A stretch of 49,307 bases of DNA, taken from Stappia sp. (lineage in GTDB: Bacteria; Pseudomonadota; Alphaproteobacteria; Rhizobiales; Stappiaceae). Below, piece by piece: positions 26,965-35,776 of the stretch (position 1 is the stretch's first letter; each line of letters opens with the position of its first letter). Both the position numbers and the translations under genes were made by a program. Below the pieces are notes generated by a model. It searched no databases, was not told where the DNA came from, and was given only the letters and a program-made list of their open reading frames with translations. The stretch lies in contig PBLF01000004.1 of assembly GCA_002722295.1 (NCBI GenBank), positions 196,315 through 245,621 on the forward strand. The letters are read 5' to 3'.

Positions 26965-28430
26965 TTCCGCTGTCGAACGCGACGCTCGGCAGGCTGCCGG
27001 CGGCGGTCCGCGTTCCGCGCTACGACCGTTCGGCCCTGACCCCCGGCATCGTCCATGTGGGGCTCGGCAACTTCCATCGCGCGCATCAGGCATGGTACCT
27101 GCACCGGCTCTTCGAGAAGGGCCTCGATCACGACTGGGCGATCGTCGGGGCGGGTGTGCGCGCCGCGGACGCCCTTCAGCGCGACAGGTTGCTGGCGCAG
27201 GACTGCCTGACGACCCTGATCGAGCTCGATCCGGCCGGGACCTCCGCCGAGGTAACCGGCGCGATGATCGGCTTCGTCGAGGTGGAAGAGGACAACGCCG
27301 CGCTGATCCGGCAGATGGCGGATCCCGCCATCCGCATCGTCGCGATGACGGTGACGGAGGGAGGATATTACATCGATCCGCAGACCGGGGACCTCGCGAC
27401 CGGACACTCCGACATCCTGCATGATGCGCAAACGCCGGAGCGTCCGCGCACCGTCTTCGGCGCCATGGTCGCCGCCCTGCGCGCGCGACGCGACGCGGGA
27501 ACAGGCCCCTTCACCGGACTGAGCTGCGACAATCTCCAGGGCAATGGCGCGGTCCTGCGCCGGACCGTCGTCGGCCTCGCCCGTCTCTCCGATCCCGACC
27601 TGGCAGACTGGATCGACACTGCCTGCAGTTTCCCCAACTCGATGGTCGACTGCATCGTGCCGGCCACGGGCGCCAAGGAGATGGCGCTCGCCCGCGCCTT
27701 CGGCATCGATGACCACGCGCCCGTCACTCACGAGAACTTCCGCCAATGGGTGATCGAGGACGACTTCTGCGCCGGCCGGCCAGCTTGGGAGAAGGTCGGC
27801 GTCACCCTCTCGGACGACGTCCACGCCTTCGAGGCGATGAAGATCCGCATTCTCAACGGCGGCCACCAGGTGCTTGCCAACCCCGGCGAGATCCTTGGCC
27901 TCGAGACCATCGCGGACTGCATGGCCCATCCGCTGGTCTCCGCCTTCTTCTCCAGGGTACAGGCCGGGGAAATCGTTCCCCAGGTCCATCCGGTTCCCGG
28001 CATGACGCCGGAGGCCTATGTGGAACTCATCGAGCGCCGTTTCGCCAACCCGGCGATCGTCGACACGACCCGGCGCGTCGCCTTCGACGGCTCGTCCCGT
28101 CATACAGGCTTCCTGCTGCCCGGACTGCGGGAACGGCGCGCGGCGGGTCTGCCGGTCGAGGGACTGGCACTGGCCGAGGCCCTTTGGGCGCGCATGTGCG
28201 AGGGCACCCGCGAGGACGGCAGCTCCATCGCGCCCAACGATCCTTGCTGGAGCGACTTGCAGGAAGCCGCGAAACGCGCTCGCGAACGGCCCGCCGCCTG
28301 GCTTGCCCAGTCGCGGATCTACGGCGACCTGGCGCAGGATGCCGGCTTCGCCGATGCCTTCGCGCGCTGGCTCACCCTGATCTGGGAAAAGGGAACGGAA
28401 GCCGCCCTCGCCGCCTACCTGGAAGGATAA
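26952..28430 (+). CDS. mtlK: Mannitol 2-dehydrogenase
   Basis: This 492-aa protein belongs to the polyol-specific long-chain dehydrogenase family and should convert D-mannitol (and perhaps D-arabinitol) to the 2-ketose with NAD (EC 1.1.1.67). The N-terminal PGIVHVGLGNFHRAHQAWYL is the family hallmark, SCDNLQGNG and FPNSMVDCIVPAT follow, and the catalytic K-x4-N-x2-H is present in KIRILNGGHQ near residue 300. It is the last gene of the polyol operon. No fructokinase or xylulokinase gene follows, unlike some related clusters, so the ketose must be phosphorylated by enzymes encoded elsewhere. Confidence 0.93.
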   Translation: MDELIPLSNATLGRLPAAVRVPRYDRSALTPGIVHVGLGNFHRAHQAWYLHRLFEKGLDHDWAIVGAGVRAADALQRDRLLAQDCLTTLIELDPAGTSAEVTGAMIGFVEVEEDNAALIRQMADPAIRIVAMTVTEGGYYIDPQTGDLATGHSDILHDAQTPERPRTVFGAMVAALRARRDAGTGPFTGLSCDNLQGNGAVLRRTVVGLARLSDPDLADWIDTACSFPNSMVDCIVPATGAKEMALARAFGIDDHAPVTHENFRQWVIEDDFCAGRPAWEKVGVTLSDDVHAFEAMKIRILNGGHQVLANPGEILGLETIADCMAHPLVSAFFSRVQAGEIVPQVHPVPGMTPEAYVELIERRFANPAIVDTTRRVAFDGSSRHTGFLLPGLRERRAAGLPVEGLALAEALWARMCEGTREDGSSIAPNDPCWSDLQEAAKRARERPAAWLAQSRIYGDLAQDAGFADAFARWLTLIWEKGTEAALAAYLEG

Positions 28431-28463
28431 TCGGATCGAGGGCCCCGGCCGCAGTGGCACGCC

Positions 28464-28928
28464 TTACCCGGCCCGGAGTGCCCGCTTCACCGTGCTGTCG
28501 AGGGCCTGCAGGAACCGGGAGCGGTCGGCCTTCGAGAAGGACTTGCCGCCGCCCTGGAAGAACGGATCCGATGCCCGGATGTCCTGCATCAGGTCCCGCG
28601 TCGCGAGCCGCCCGCCGATGTTGGCCGATGTCAGGGCCTGGCCGTCGTTCTGCACGACCAGCGCCCCGGCCTTCAGGCACCGGTCGGCCAGGGGAATGTC
28701 GGCGGTGATCACGACATCTCCCGGCCCGCAGTGCTCGGCGATCCACTTGTCGGCCACATCCGGTCCCTCGGCAACGATCCTGAGCGAGATCAGCGGGTTG
28801 CGTGAAGGGCGAATGCCACCGTTGCACACCATGACCACCGGAATGTCGAGGCGGGTCGCCACCCGTTCGACCTCGTCCTTGACCGGACAGGCATCCGCAT
28901 CGACATAAATGGTCGTCACGCCTTGCAT
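28464..28928 (-). CDS. YaiI/YqxD (DUF188) family protein
   Basis: This 154-aa protein matches the widespread UPF0178/DUF188 family, which has a PIN-like fold and no settled function. Visible family motifs are [14 protein letters not shown] at the N-terminus, VICNGG-like [39 protein letters not shown] and [11 protein letters not shown] 28928 is used; GAGGAG lies very close to it, and GTG 28919 gives a better spacing, so the protein may be three residues shorter. It is convergent with the polyol operon (33 bp between stops) and divergent from imuA. A 14-bp perfect inverted repeat lies just upstream. Confidence 0.88.
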   Translation of the reverse strand: MQGVTTIYVDADACPVKDEVERVATRLDIPVVMVCNGGIRPSRNPLISLRIVAEGPDVADKWIAEHCGPGDVVITADIPLADRCLKAGALVVQNDGQALTSANIGGRLATRDLMQDIRASDPFFQGGGKSFSKADRSRFLQALDSTVKRALRAG

Positions 28929-28941
28929 TCTCCTCTGGCTG

Positions 28942-28977
28942 CGGCTCCATCCGGCAGCCTGCCGCCGGATGGAGCCG
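28942..28977. repeat. Perfect inverted repeat in the DUF188-imuA gap
   Basis: CGGCTCCATCCGGC (28942-28955) is mirrored by GCCGGATGGAGCCG (28964-28977) around an 8-nt loop, a 14-bp perfect stem. It ends 13 bp upstream of the DUF188 start codon, so it would lie in that gene's leader or at its promoter. No strong T-run follows on either strand. It could be a structured leader, a barrier between divergent genes, or an old terminator. Confidence 0.6.
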
Positions 28978-29114
28978 TTATAGAAGAATTCAGACAGCAA
29001 CGACACCTGGTGGCCACGTTCCAGGGCGCAGGGGGTATCGCAAACGGATCGCAAGCCGCGCGAGGCCGGATGAAGATATTTGAAACGCCCACCCTTCGCT
29101 GCCATCTTGTAGCC

Positions 29115-29702
29115 ATGTCACAAGAACGCCTGACAGCCTTTCCCTTGCGCCACGCGCGGGTCCACGAGGTCTGTGGTCCCTCGGCCCTGACATTTGCGGC
29201 GATCGCGGCCTCCCTTGCCGGGGAGCCGGCGCTTTGGGTGCGCGCGGGCACGTACCACGACACGGTATACCCTCTCGGCCTCGTGCCCTTCCTCGATCCC
29301 TCACAGCTTCTTCTGGCCCGGGCGGAAACGCACAGGGACAGCCTGGGCGTGGCCGAGGAGGCACTCAGGAGCGGCGCGCTCTCCTTCGTGGTGATCGAGA
29401 TCCGCCAGCCGCTGGACCTGCGGGAGGGCCGCCGTCTGCAGCTTGCGGCCCGGGCGGGCGGAACGACCGGGCTTTGCATCATCCCCCAGGGAATGGGGTC
29501 GAACGCAGCCGAAACCCGCTGGCACGTGGCCCCGCTCTTCGATCCTTCCGGCGAGGACTCGACTCTCATGCGATGGGAAATTATCAAGAACAAAACAGGA
29601 ACAATAGAGGCCTGGAATGTTCGATGGGATCCGGAAGCGCGTCGTCTCCATGTGGTTCCCCCGTCTCGCAAGCGATCGGGTTCTGAGGGCGCGTCCGGTT
29701 GA
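29115..29702 (+). CDS. imuA: ImuA-family SOS mutagenesis protein
   Basis: This roughly 195-aa protein is a short RecA/SulA-related ImuA, the first part of the ImuA-ImuB-DnaE2 translesion mutasome. It shows [22 protein letters not shown] (P-loop-like region degenerate), [22 protein letters not shown] and a C-terminal [18 protein letters not shown] region as in the family. The start is uncertain: ATG 29115 fits the homologue region, whereas ATG 29070 has GAGG upstream. The gene overlaps imuB by 86 bp. No GAAC-N7-GAAC box is visible upstream of it; the only one lies inside its 3' end. In related bacteria the cassette raises damage-induced mutation. Confidence 0.8.
   Translation: MSQERLTAFPLRHARVHEVCGPSALTFAAIAASLAGEPALWVRAGTYHDTVYPLGLVPFLDPSQLLLARAETHRDSLGVAEEALRSGALSFVVIEIRQPLDLREGRRLQLAARAGGTTGLCIIPQGMGSNAAETRWHVAPLFDPSGEDSTLMRWEIIKNKTGTIEAWNVRWDPEARRLHVVPPSRKRSGSEGASG
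29588..29602. promoter_or_regulatory. LexA-type box inside imuA, ahead of imuB
   Basis: GAACAAAACAGGAAC fits the alphaproteobacterial LexA box GAAC-N7-GAAC (equivalently GTTC-N7-GTTC) and has the A-rich spacer often seen. It lies 14 bp before the imuB start codon, within codons of the imuA C-terminus. Chance occurrences of this 8-base pattern are expected about once or twice in a window this size, but the placement at an SOS cassette makes it worth attention. Confidence 0.55.
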
Positions 29703-31095
29703 CGGCCCCTTCGCGCTCACGCTGGAAACCGACAACGCGAACCGGCTGTACAGCCTGAACGCCCTGGCCGAGCGGCAGGGCCTCTACCAGGGCATGTCCT
29801 TTTCCGATGCCCGTGTCTTCTGCCCCGAACTGCGAAGCGCGCCCGCAGATCCGGCCGCCGACGAGCGTTTTCTCCACGCCCTGCGCCGCTGGGCCCTGCG
29901 CTATTGCCCATGGGCCGGGATCGAGGGGCGCGACGGTCTCGTGCTCGACATCACCGGCTCGGCGCATCTTTTCGCCGGCGAGGAGCCGATGCTTGCCGAC
30001 ATGCGCCAGAGGCTCATGCGCGCGGGCCTGTCCGTCCGTCTCGGACTGGGCGACACCCGGGGCGCGGCCTGGGCTCTTGCCCGTCACGGGGAAGGGATCG
30101 CCGCGCCAGGCGACCCGCTCGCCGCCCTCGCCCCCCTGCCGGTCGCCGCCCTGCGGCTGGAGGCCGGGACAGTCACCGCGCTGCAGCGTCTCGGCCTGCG
30201 CACGGTGCGCGATCTCGAGGGCGCCAGCCGTGCGCCCCTCGCGCGAAGGTTCGGCCCGACGCTCATGCGCCGCCTGGACCAGGCCATGGGCCGTCAGCCG
30301 GAGCAGGTCTCTCCCTTGGGCGACCCGCCCCACTACGGCGCGCGCACGACACTTCCCGAACCGATCGGCCTCGTCACCGACGTCATGGGCATCACGGCCC
30401 GGTTGCTCGATCGGATATGCGCCGGACTGGCCGAAAACGAGGCCGGGGCACGCATCCTGCACCTCACGCTGCACCGGGTCGACCAGGGCGCCCACACGAT
30501 TGAACTGCGCCTGGCCCGTCCCGGGCGGGACGCCTCGCGCATCCTGCCCCTGTTCGAACGCGGTATCCGGGATTTCGACGCGGGCTTCGGCATCGATCTC
30601 GTGCGGCTCGAGGCGGTCGAGGTCGCGCGCCTTCCCCCCGAACAGACCAGCCACACGACAAACGCGCGGGCGGACCGGCTCGACGACCTCATCAGCAGGA
30701 TCGGAACCCGGATCGGCATCGACAATGTGCAGAAATTCCACCCGGTCGACAGCCATATCCCCGAGCGCGCCTTCGCCCTTCGTCCCGCCTCCGCCCCCCG
30801 GGAAGGGGATGGCTGGACGACACCCCGCCCGCGCCCGGTACGCATGTTTTCGCCCGAGCCCATCGCCGGTTCGGGACCGCAACCGCCCGGGAGTTTCCGC
30901 TGGCGACGTATGTCCTTCACCACGGCCAGGGCAAGCGGACCGGAACGCATCGCTCCGGAATGGTGGCTGGAAAACGAAAGCTGGCACACCGGCCTGCGCG
31001 ATTACTGGAGGATCAGCACACACGAAGGACGGCGCCTCTGGCTCTTCTACACCCCCCAGCATCCAGGATGGTTCGTGCAAGGGGAATTCCCGTGA
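29617..31095 (+). CDS. imuB: ImuB, Y-family polymerase-like mutasome hub
   Basis: This 492-aa protein is a Y-family DNA polymerase homologue of the ImuB type. These proteins lack polymerase activity and link DnaE2 and ImuA to the sliding clamp. It has the typical start [61 protein letters not shown], a helix-hairpin-helix segment (LQRLGLRTVRDL) and the family C-terminus (YWRISTHEGRRLWLFY, then WFVQGEF). The start at 29617 overlaps imuA. The stop overlaps the dnaE2 start as GTGA, indicating translational coupling. Confidence 0.9.
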   Translation: MFDGIRKRVVSMWFPRLASDRVLRARPVDGPFALTLETDNANRLYSLNALAERQGLYQGMSFSDARVFCPELRSAPADPAADERFLHALRRWALRYCPWAGIEGRDGLVLDITGSAHLFAGEEPMLADMRQRLMRAGLSVRLGLGDTRGAAWALARHGEGIAAPGDPLAALAPLPVAALRLEAGTVTALQRLGLRTVRDLEGASRAPLARRFGPTLMRRLDQAMGRQPEQVSPLGDPPHYGARTTLPEPIGLVTDVMGITARLLDRICAGLAENEAGARILHLTLHRVDQGAHTIELRLARPGRDASRILPLFERGIRDFDAGFGIDLVRLEAVEVARLPPEQTSHTTNARADRLDDLISRIGTRIGIDNVQKFHPVDSHIPERAFALRPASAPREGDGWTTPRPRPVRMFSPEPIAGSGPQPPGSFRWRRMSFTTARASGPERIAPEWWLENESWHTGLRDYWRISTHEGRRLWLFYTPQHPGWFVQGEFP

Positions 31096-34000
31096 GCCTG
31101 CCGGATCCCATGGAGCCCGACGCCCCGGTGCAGGGCTACGCCGAGCTGTGCGTGACATCGAACTTCACCTTCCTCACCGGCGCGTCCCATCCGGAGGAAC
31201 TGGTGTTGCGCGCGGTGGAACTCGGGCTGGAAGCCATGGCTGTCACCGACCGCAACACGCTGGCCGGCGTGGTGAGGGCCTACTCCGCGCTGAAAACCTT
31301 GCGCGAGGAAGCCCAGGACGAGTTGCGCGTGCGCTCCAGGCATCGGGTCGACCACAGCTCCCGTCAGGGCAACGCTTCGGCCTCCGACCTGCCAAGGCCG
31401 GAAACGGTCCGGCTCCCGAGGCTCATCGTGGGAACCCGTCTCATGCTGCGTGACGACCCGGTCGAATGGCTCGCCCTGCCGACGGACCGGCCGGCCTACC
31501 GGCGGCTTTCGCGCCTCCTGACCCTTGGCAAGCAGCGGGCGGGAAAAGGTGACTGCCTGCTCGACCTCGCGGATCTTGAGGCCGGAGCGGAAGGGCTGCT
31601 CCTCATTGCACTGCCGCCGCGCGATCCGACCTGCGCAATCGCGCCCGTGCAAGCGCTCTCGCGGCGTTTTCCCGGAAACGTGTTTCTGGGAGCCTCCCCG
31701 CGGTACGACGGCTCGGATCAGCCCTGGTTCGATGCCTGCGCCTCCCTTGCACGCCAGGCAGGCGTGCCCATGGTGGCGGTCGGCGACGTGCTCATGCATC
31801 ACGCGGGACGCCGGCAACTCGCCGACGTACTGACCTGCATGCGGGAGGGCATCACCATCGACCGCATCGGCACCCGCGCGCTGCCCAATGCGGAACGCCG
31901 TCTCAAGGGCGCGGCGGAAATGGCCCGGTTTTATCGCAACCACCCCGACGCCTTGCGACGCACGCTCGACATCGCCGCGCGGTGCCGTTTCGACCTGTCC
32001 GAACTCGCCCATGAATATCCCGACGAGGCTTCGCGCGACGAGCCCCCGCAGGCCCGTCTCGAACGGCTCGCACACGCAGGCGTCCAGCGCCGGTACCCGG
32101 ACGGTCCGACGCGGAAGGTTCTCGATCTCCTGGAAAAGGAACTCTCCCTCGTCGCCGAGCTTGAGTACGCCGCCTATTTCCTGACGGTGCACGACATCGT
32201 GCAGGAGGCCCGCTCGAGAGGCATCCTGTGCCAGGGGCGCGGGTCCGCGGCCAATTCCATCCTGTGTTACCTGCTCGGGATCACCGACGTCTCGCCGGAC
32301 ATGATCGGCATGGTCGTCGAGCGTTTCATCTCCCGGCATCGCAGGGAGCCCCCCGACATCGACGTCGATTTCGAGCATGAACGCCGCGAGGAGGTGATCC
32401 AGTGGATCTACGAGAAATACGGTCGTGACCGGGCGGGCCTTTGCGCCACCGTGATCCACTTCCGCACCCGTGCCGCGATCCGCGAGGTGGGAAAGGTGAT
32501 GGGGCTCAGTCAGGACATAACCGCAAGCCTTGCCGGCCAGATCTGGGGCATTTCGGACAAGGGGGCGGACCCGGACCATGCGCGCCGGCTGGGTCTCGAT
32601 CCGCAAAACCGCCGCCTTGCCCAGACCATGCGCCTTATCGGCGAGATCATCGGGTTCCCCCGCCACCTCAGCCAGCATGTGGGCGGATTCGTCATCACAC
32701 GCGACCGGCTTGACGAACTCTGCCCCATCGAGAACGCCGCGATGGAAGGGCGCACGGTCATCGAGTGGGACAAGGACGACATCGACGCGCTCGGCATTCT
32801 CAAGGTCGATGTCCTGTCCCTGGGAATGCTCACCTGCCTCAGGAAGTGCTTTCAGCTTCTGGCCGACCACGAGGAAAGGCATCTCACCCTCGCCACGGTG
32901 CCGCAGGAGGACCCGGCAACCTATGACATGCTCTGCCGTGCGGATGCCGTGGGCGTGTTTCAGGTCGAAAGCCGGGCGCAGATGAACTTCCTTCCCCGGA
33001 TGGAACCCAGGACCTTCTACGATCTCGTCATCGAGGTTGCCATCGTCCGCCCCGGCCCGATCCAAGGCGGCATGGTCAAGCCTTACATCCGGCGGAGGCA
33101 GAAGCTGGAGAAACCTGAGCCCTTCGGCCCCGAGCTCGAGGAAGTCACCCGCAAGACACTCGGCGTGCCGCTGTTCCAGGAACAGGCGATGCGGATCGCC
33201 GTGGTCGGGGCGGGCTATTCTCCCGAGGAGGCGGACCAACTCCGACGCTCGCTCGCCTCCTTCCGCCGCATGGGAACGATCGACCGGCACCGGGCGCGTT
33301 TCGTGAACGGGATGCTGAAGAACGGGTATACCCGCGAAACGGCGGAGGCGTGTTTCTCGCAGATCGAGGGCTTTGCCGACTACGGCTTTCCCGAAAGCCA
33401 CGCCGCTGCCTTCGCCATGCTCACCTACGTTTCCTCATGGCTCAAATGCCACCATCCGGCAATCTTCGCCTGCGCGCTCCTGAACTCCCAGCCGATGGGT
33501 TTCTACGCTCCGGCACAGATCGTTCGCGACGTGCGCGATCATGGCGTGGAGGTGAGGCCCGTCTGCGTGAACGGCAGCGCATGGGACAACACGCTGGAAC
33601 GCCGGGCGGACGGAACATGGGCGTTACGGCTCGGCTTCCGGCAGATCAAGGGCTTCCGCGAGGAAGAGGCTGGCTGGATCGTGGCGGCGCGCGGAAACGG
33701 CTATCCCGATCCGGAAAGCGTCTGGCTGAGGGCCGGCGTCCTGCCGGCCGTGCTCGAACGGCTCGCGGAAGCGGACGCCTTTTCGGGGATGGGTCTCACC
33801 CGGCGCGACGCGCTCTGGCAGGTCCGCGCCATCCGGGCTCCCAACCCCCTGCCTCTCTTCTCCGATCCGCTTGACGGCGAAGGCATCCTGGAACCGGAGG
33901 TGCGCTTGCCGGCCATGCATGTCGGCGAGGAGGTTGTGGAGGACTATGTCGCAATGCGGCTTACGCTGCGCACCCATCCGATGGGACTTCTGCGCCCTTC

Positions 34001-34439
34001 GATCCCGGGCCTCACCCCCCACGACCGGCTGGTCGAAACCCCTTGCAGGCGTCTCAGCGTCTGCGGCCTGGTCATCACCCGCCAGCGCCCGGGCACGGCG
34101 TCCGGCGTCATCTTCCTGACTCTCGAGGACGAGACCGGCGTTTCCAACATCGTCGTGTGGCCGAAGGTCTACGAGCGCTTCCGCCGCATCGTCATGGGCG
34201 GACGGTTGCTGCGCGTTTCCGGGCGAATCGAACGCGAGGGCATCGTCGTTCACGTCATCGCCGACCACATAGAGGACCTGTCCTGCCGCCTTTCCGATCT
34301 GGGCCATCCCATGGACGATGCGGTCGGCATCACCCTGCCACAGGCGGACGAGGCGCCACGCCCTCCACGTCCCTCGCCGACGGCCCGCCATCCTCGCGAG
34401 CAGGCCCGCAGGCTCTTTCCCAGCCGGGATTTCCATTGA
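31092..34439 (+). CDS. dnaE2: Error-prone DNA polymerase DnaE2
   Basis: This 1115-aa C-family polymerase performs translesion synthesis with ImuA and ImuB. The order of domains is: PHP (YAELCVTSNFTFLTGASHPEE at the N-terminus, VTDRNTLAG), palm with the catalytic aspartates in PDIDVDFEHERREEVI, QGRGSAANSI, fingers (FQEQAMRIAVVGAGYSPEEAD), SHAAAFAMLTYVSSWLKCHHP, helix-hairpin-helix region, and an OB fold near the end (GVIFLTLEDETGVSNIVVW). GTG 31092 is the start because it overlaps the imuB stop as GTGA; ATG 31110 is possible. It ends at a strong bidirectional terminator. Confidence 0.95.
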   Translation: MSLPDPMEPDAPVQGYAELCVTSNFTFLTGASHPEELVLRAVELGLEAMAVTDRNTLAGVVRAYSALKTLREEAQDELRVRSRHRVDHSSRQGNASASDLPRPETVRLPRLIVGTRLMLRDDPVEWLALPTDRPAYRRLSRLLTLGKQRAGKGDCLLDLADLEAGAEGLLLIALPPRDPTCAIAPVQALSRRFPGNVFLGASPRYDGSDQPWFDACASLARQAGVPMVAVGDVLMHHAGRRQLADVLTCMREGITIDRIGTRALPNAERRLKGAAEMARFYRNHPDALRRTLDIAARCRFDLSELAHEYPDEASRDEPPQARLERLAHAGVQRRYPDGPTRKVLDLLEKELSLVAELEYAAYFLTVHDIVQEARSRGILCQGRGSAANSILCYLLGITDVSPDMIGMVVERFISRHRREPPDIDVDFEHERREEVIQWIYEKYGRDRAGLCATVIHFRTRAAIREVGKVMGLSQDITASLAGQIWGISDKGADPDHARRLGLDPQNRRLAQTMRLIGEIIGFPRHLSQHVGGFVITRDRLDELCPIENAAMEGRTVIEWDKDDIDALGILKVDVLSLGMLTCLRKCFQLLADHEERHLTLATVPQEDPATYDMLCRADAVGVFQVESRAQMNFLPRMEPRTFYDLVIEVAIVRPGPIQGGMVKPYIRRRQKLEKPEPFGPELEEVTRKTLGVPLFQEQAMRIAVVGAGYSPEEADQLRRSLASFRRMGTIDRHRARFVNGMLKNGYTRETAEACFSQIEGFADYGFPESHAAAFAMLTYVSSWLKCHHPAIFACALLNSQPMGFYAPAQIVRDVRDHGVEVRPVCVNGSAWDNTLERRADGTWALRLGFRQIKGFREEEAGWIVAARGNGYPDPESVWLRAGVLPAVLERLAEADAFSGMGLTRRDALWQVRAIRAPNPLPLFSDPLDGEGILEPEVRLPAMHVGEEVVEDYVAMRLTLRTHPMGLLRPSIPGLTPHDRLVETPCRRLSVCGLVITRQRPGTASGVIFLTLEDETGVSNIVVWPKVYERFRRIVMGGRLLRVSGRIEREGIVVHVIADHIEDLSCRLSDLGHPMDDAVGITLPQADEAPRPPRPSPTARHPREQARRLFPSRDFH

Positions 34440-34451
34440 CCGGGAAGCATC

Positions 34452-34481
34452 AAGGGGCGGAGCCCGGCGGCTCCGCCCCTT
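34452..34481. terminator. Bidirectional intrinsic terminator
   Basis: AAGGGGCGGAGCC pairs perfectly with GGCTCCGCCCCTT (13 bp) around the loop CGGC. It lies between the convergent dnaE2 (plus) and alcohol dehydrogenase (minus) stop codons and can serve both. Confidence 0.85.
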
Positions 34482-34490
34482 CCCGTCACC

Positions 34491-35654
34491 TCAGCCCGAA
34501 ACGATGGTGCCGGGCAGCGTGCCCGCGAGCATGGTCTCATCTGGCCGGAAATGAATGACGGAGCGGATCGACTTGCCCGCATGCAGCAGATCGAAGGCGG
34601 TGTTGATCTGCTCGTGGGTCATGTTGTGCGTGATGTAGGGATCGACGTCAAAATCGCCGCGAAGCCACTCGTCGACCATGCCCGGAAGCTGGCTGCGCCC
34701 CAGCACGCCGCCGAAGGCCGACCCGCGCCAGACCCGGCCCGTCACGAGCTGGAACGGCCGCGTGGAGATCTCCTCGCCCGCGCCGGCCACGCCAATCACC
34801 GTGCACTCACCCCATCCCTTGTGACAGCACTCGAGGGCGGCACGCATCACATTGACGTTGCCGATGCATTCGAAGGAATAGTCCACGCCGCCGTCGGTCA
34901 TCTCCACGATGACCTCCTGGATCGGCTGGGAGAAGTCAGCGGGATTGATGCACTCGCTTGCCCCCAGGGCCCGGGCCAGCGCGAACTTGTTCGGGTTCGT
35001 GTCGATCCCGATGATCCGGCTGGCACCGACCATCCTTGCCCCTTGGATCACGGCCATGCCGACCGCGCCAAGGCCAAAGACGGCGACGGTCGCGCCCGGC
35101 TCGACCTTCGCGGTGTTGCGCACCGCACCCATCCCGGTCGGAACGGCGCAGCCCATCACGCTGGCCTTGGCAAGCGGCGCCTCCTTCGAGATCCTGGCCA
35201 CCGCGATTTCCGGCAGCACCGTGTACTCGCTGAAGGTGCTCGTGCCCATGTAGTGATGGATCATCTTGCCCTTGTAGGAGAACCGCGAGGTGCCGTCGGG
35301 CATGACGCCCTGCCCCTGCGTCTTGCGGATCGTCTGGCACAGATTGGTCTTTCCCGACCTGATGTAGGGGCAGTCGGGATCCTCGGGCGTATAAAGGGGG
35401 ATCACGTGATCGCCGACGGAAACCGAGGTCACGCCGCGCCCGACCTCCTCGACGATACCGACGCCCTCATGCCCGAGAACGGCCGGGAACAGCCCTTCAG
35501 GATCGCGTCCCGACAGGGTGAACATGTCCGTATGGCAAAGGCTCGTGGTGACGATGCGAACCAGCACCTCTCCGTCCCTGGGCCCCTCGAGGTCGATCTC
35601 CTCGATCTCCAGCGGACGGTTCGGCTCCCAAGCGATTGCAGCACGCGTTTTCAA
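34491..35654 (-). CDS. Class III alcohol dehydrogenase with a degenerate structural-zinc lobe
   Basis: This 387-aa zinc-type dehydrogenase is closest to S-(hydroxymethyl)glutathione dehydrogenase. Catalytic zinc ligands are present: C40 (SLCHTD), H62-E63 (GHEG) and the Cys of VMGCAVPTG near 169. The NAD site GLGAVG and the class III stretch [20 protein letters not shown] are also clear. The structural zinc lobe, normally C-x2-C-x2-C-x7-C, reads D92, C95, I98, C106 ([16 protein letters not shown]), so two of four ligands are lost. The start is TTG 35654 with AAGGAG 8 nt upstream. It is divergent from a GlxA-type regulator. The enzyme may act on formaldehyde-glutathione or on another alcohol; the altered lobe leaves this open. 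Confidence 0.85.
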   Translation of the reverse strand: MKTRAAIAWEPNRPLEIEEIDLEGPRDGEVLVRIVTTSLCHTDMFTLSGRDPEGLFPAVLGHEGVGIVEEVGRGVTSVSVGDHVIPLYTPEDPDCPYIRSGKTNLCQTIRKTQGQGVMPDGTSRFSYKGKMIHHYMGTSTFSEYTVLPEIAVARISKEAPLAKASVMGCAVPTGMGAVRNTAKVEPGATVAVFGLGAVGMAVIQGARMVGASRIIGIDTNPNKFALARALGASECINPADFSQPIQEVIVEMTDGGVDYSFECIGNVNVMRAALECCHKGWGECTVIGVAGAGEEISTRPFQLVTGRVWRGSAFGGVLGRSQLPGMVDEWLRGDFDVDPYITHNMTHEQINTAFDLLHAGKSIRSVIHFRPDETMLAGTLPGTIVSG

Positions 35655-35687
35655 GATCTTGCTCCTTCTCTACACATTGAAGGGCAA

Positions 35688-35700
35688 GTTATCTTATAAC
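35688..35700. promoter_or_regulatory. Inverted repeat between adh and the GlxA-type regulator gene
   Basis: GTTAT-CTT-ATAAC is a perfect 5-bp dyad in the 122-bp gap between the divergent dehydrogenase and regulator genes, 34 bp upstream of the dehydrogenase start. It may overlap a -10 box (TTATAA) and could be an operator; this is suggestive only. Confidence 0.35.
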
Positions 35701-35776
35701 ACCCAGGCGCCGAAGAAGGACGACCGGTCAGATCCGGCCAAATGACACACCAACCCGGCCTGCGAAGGACCAAGCG

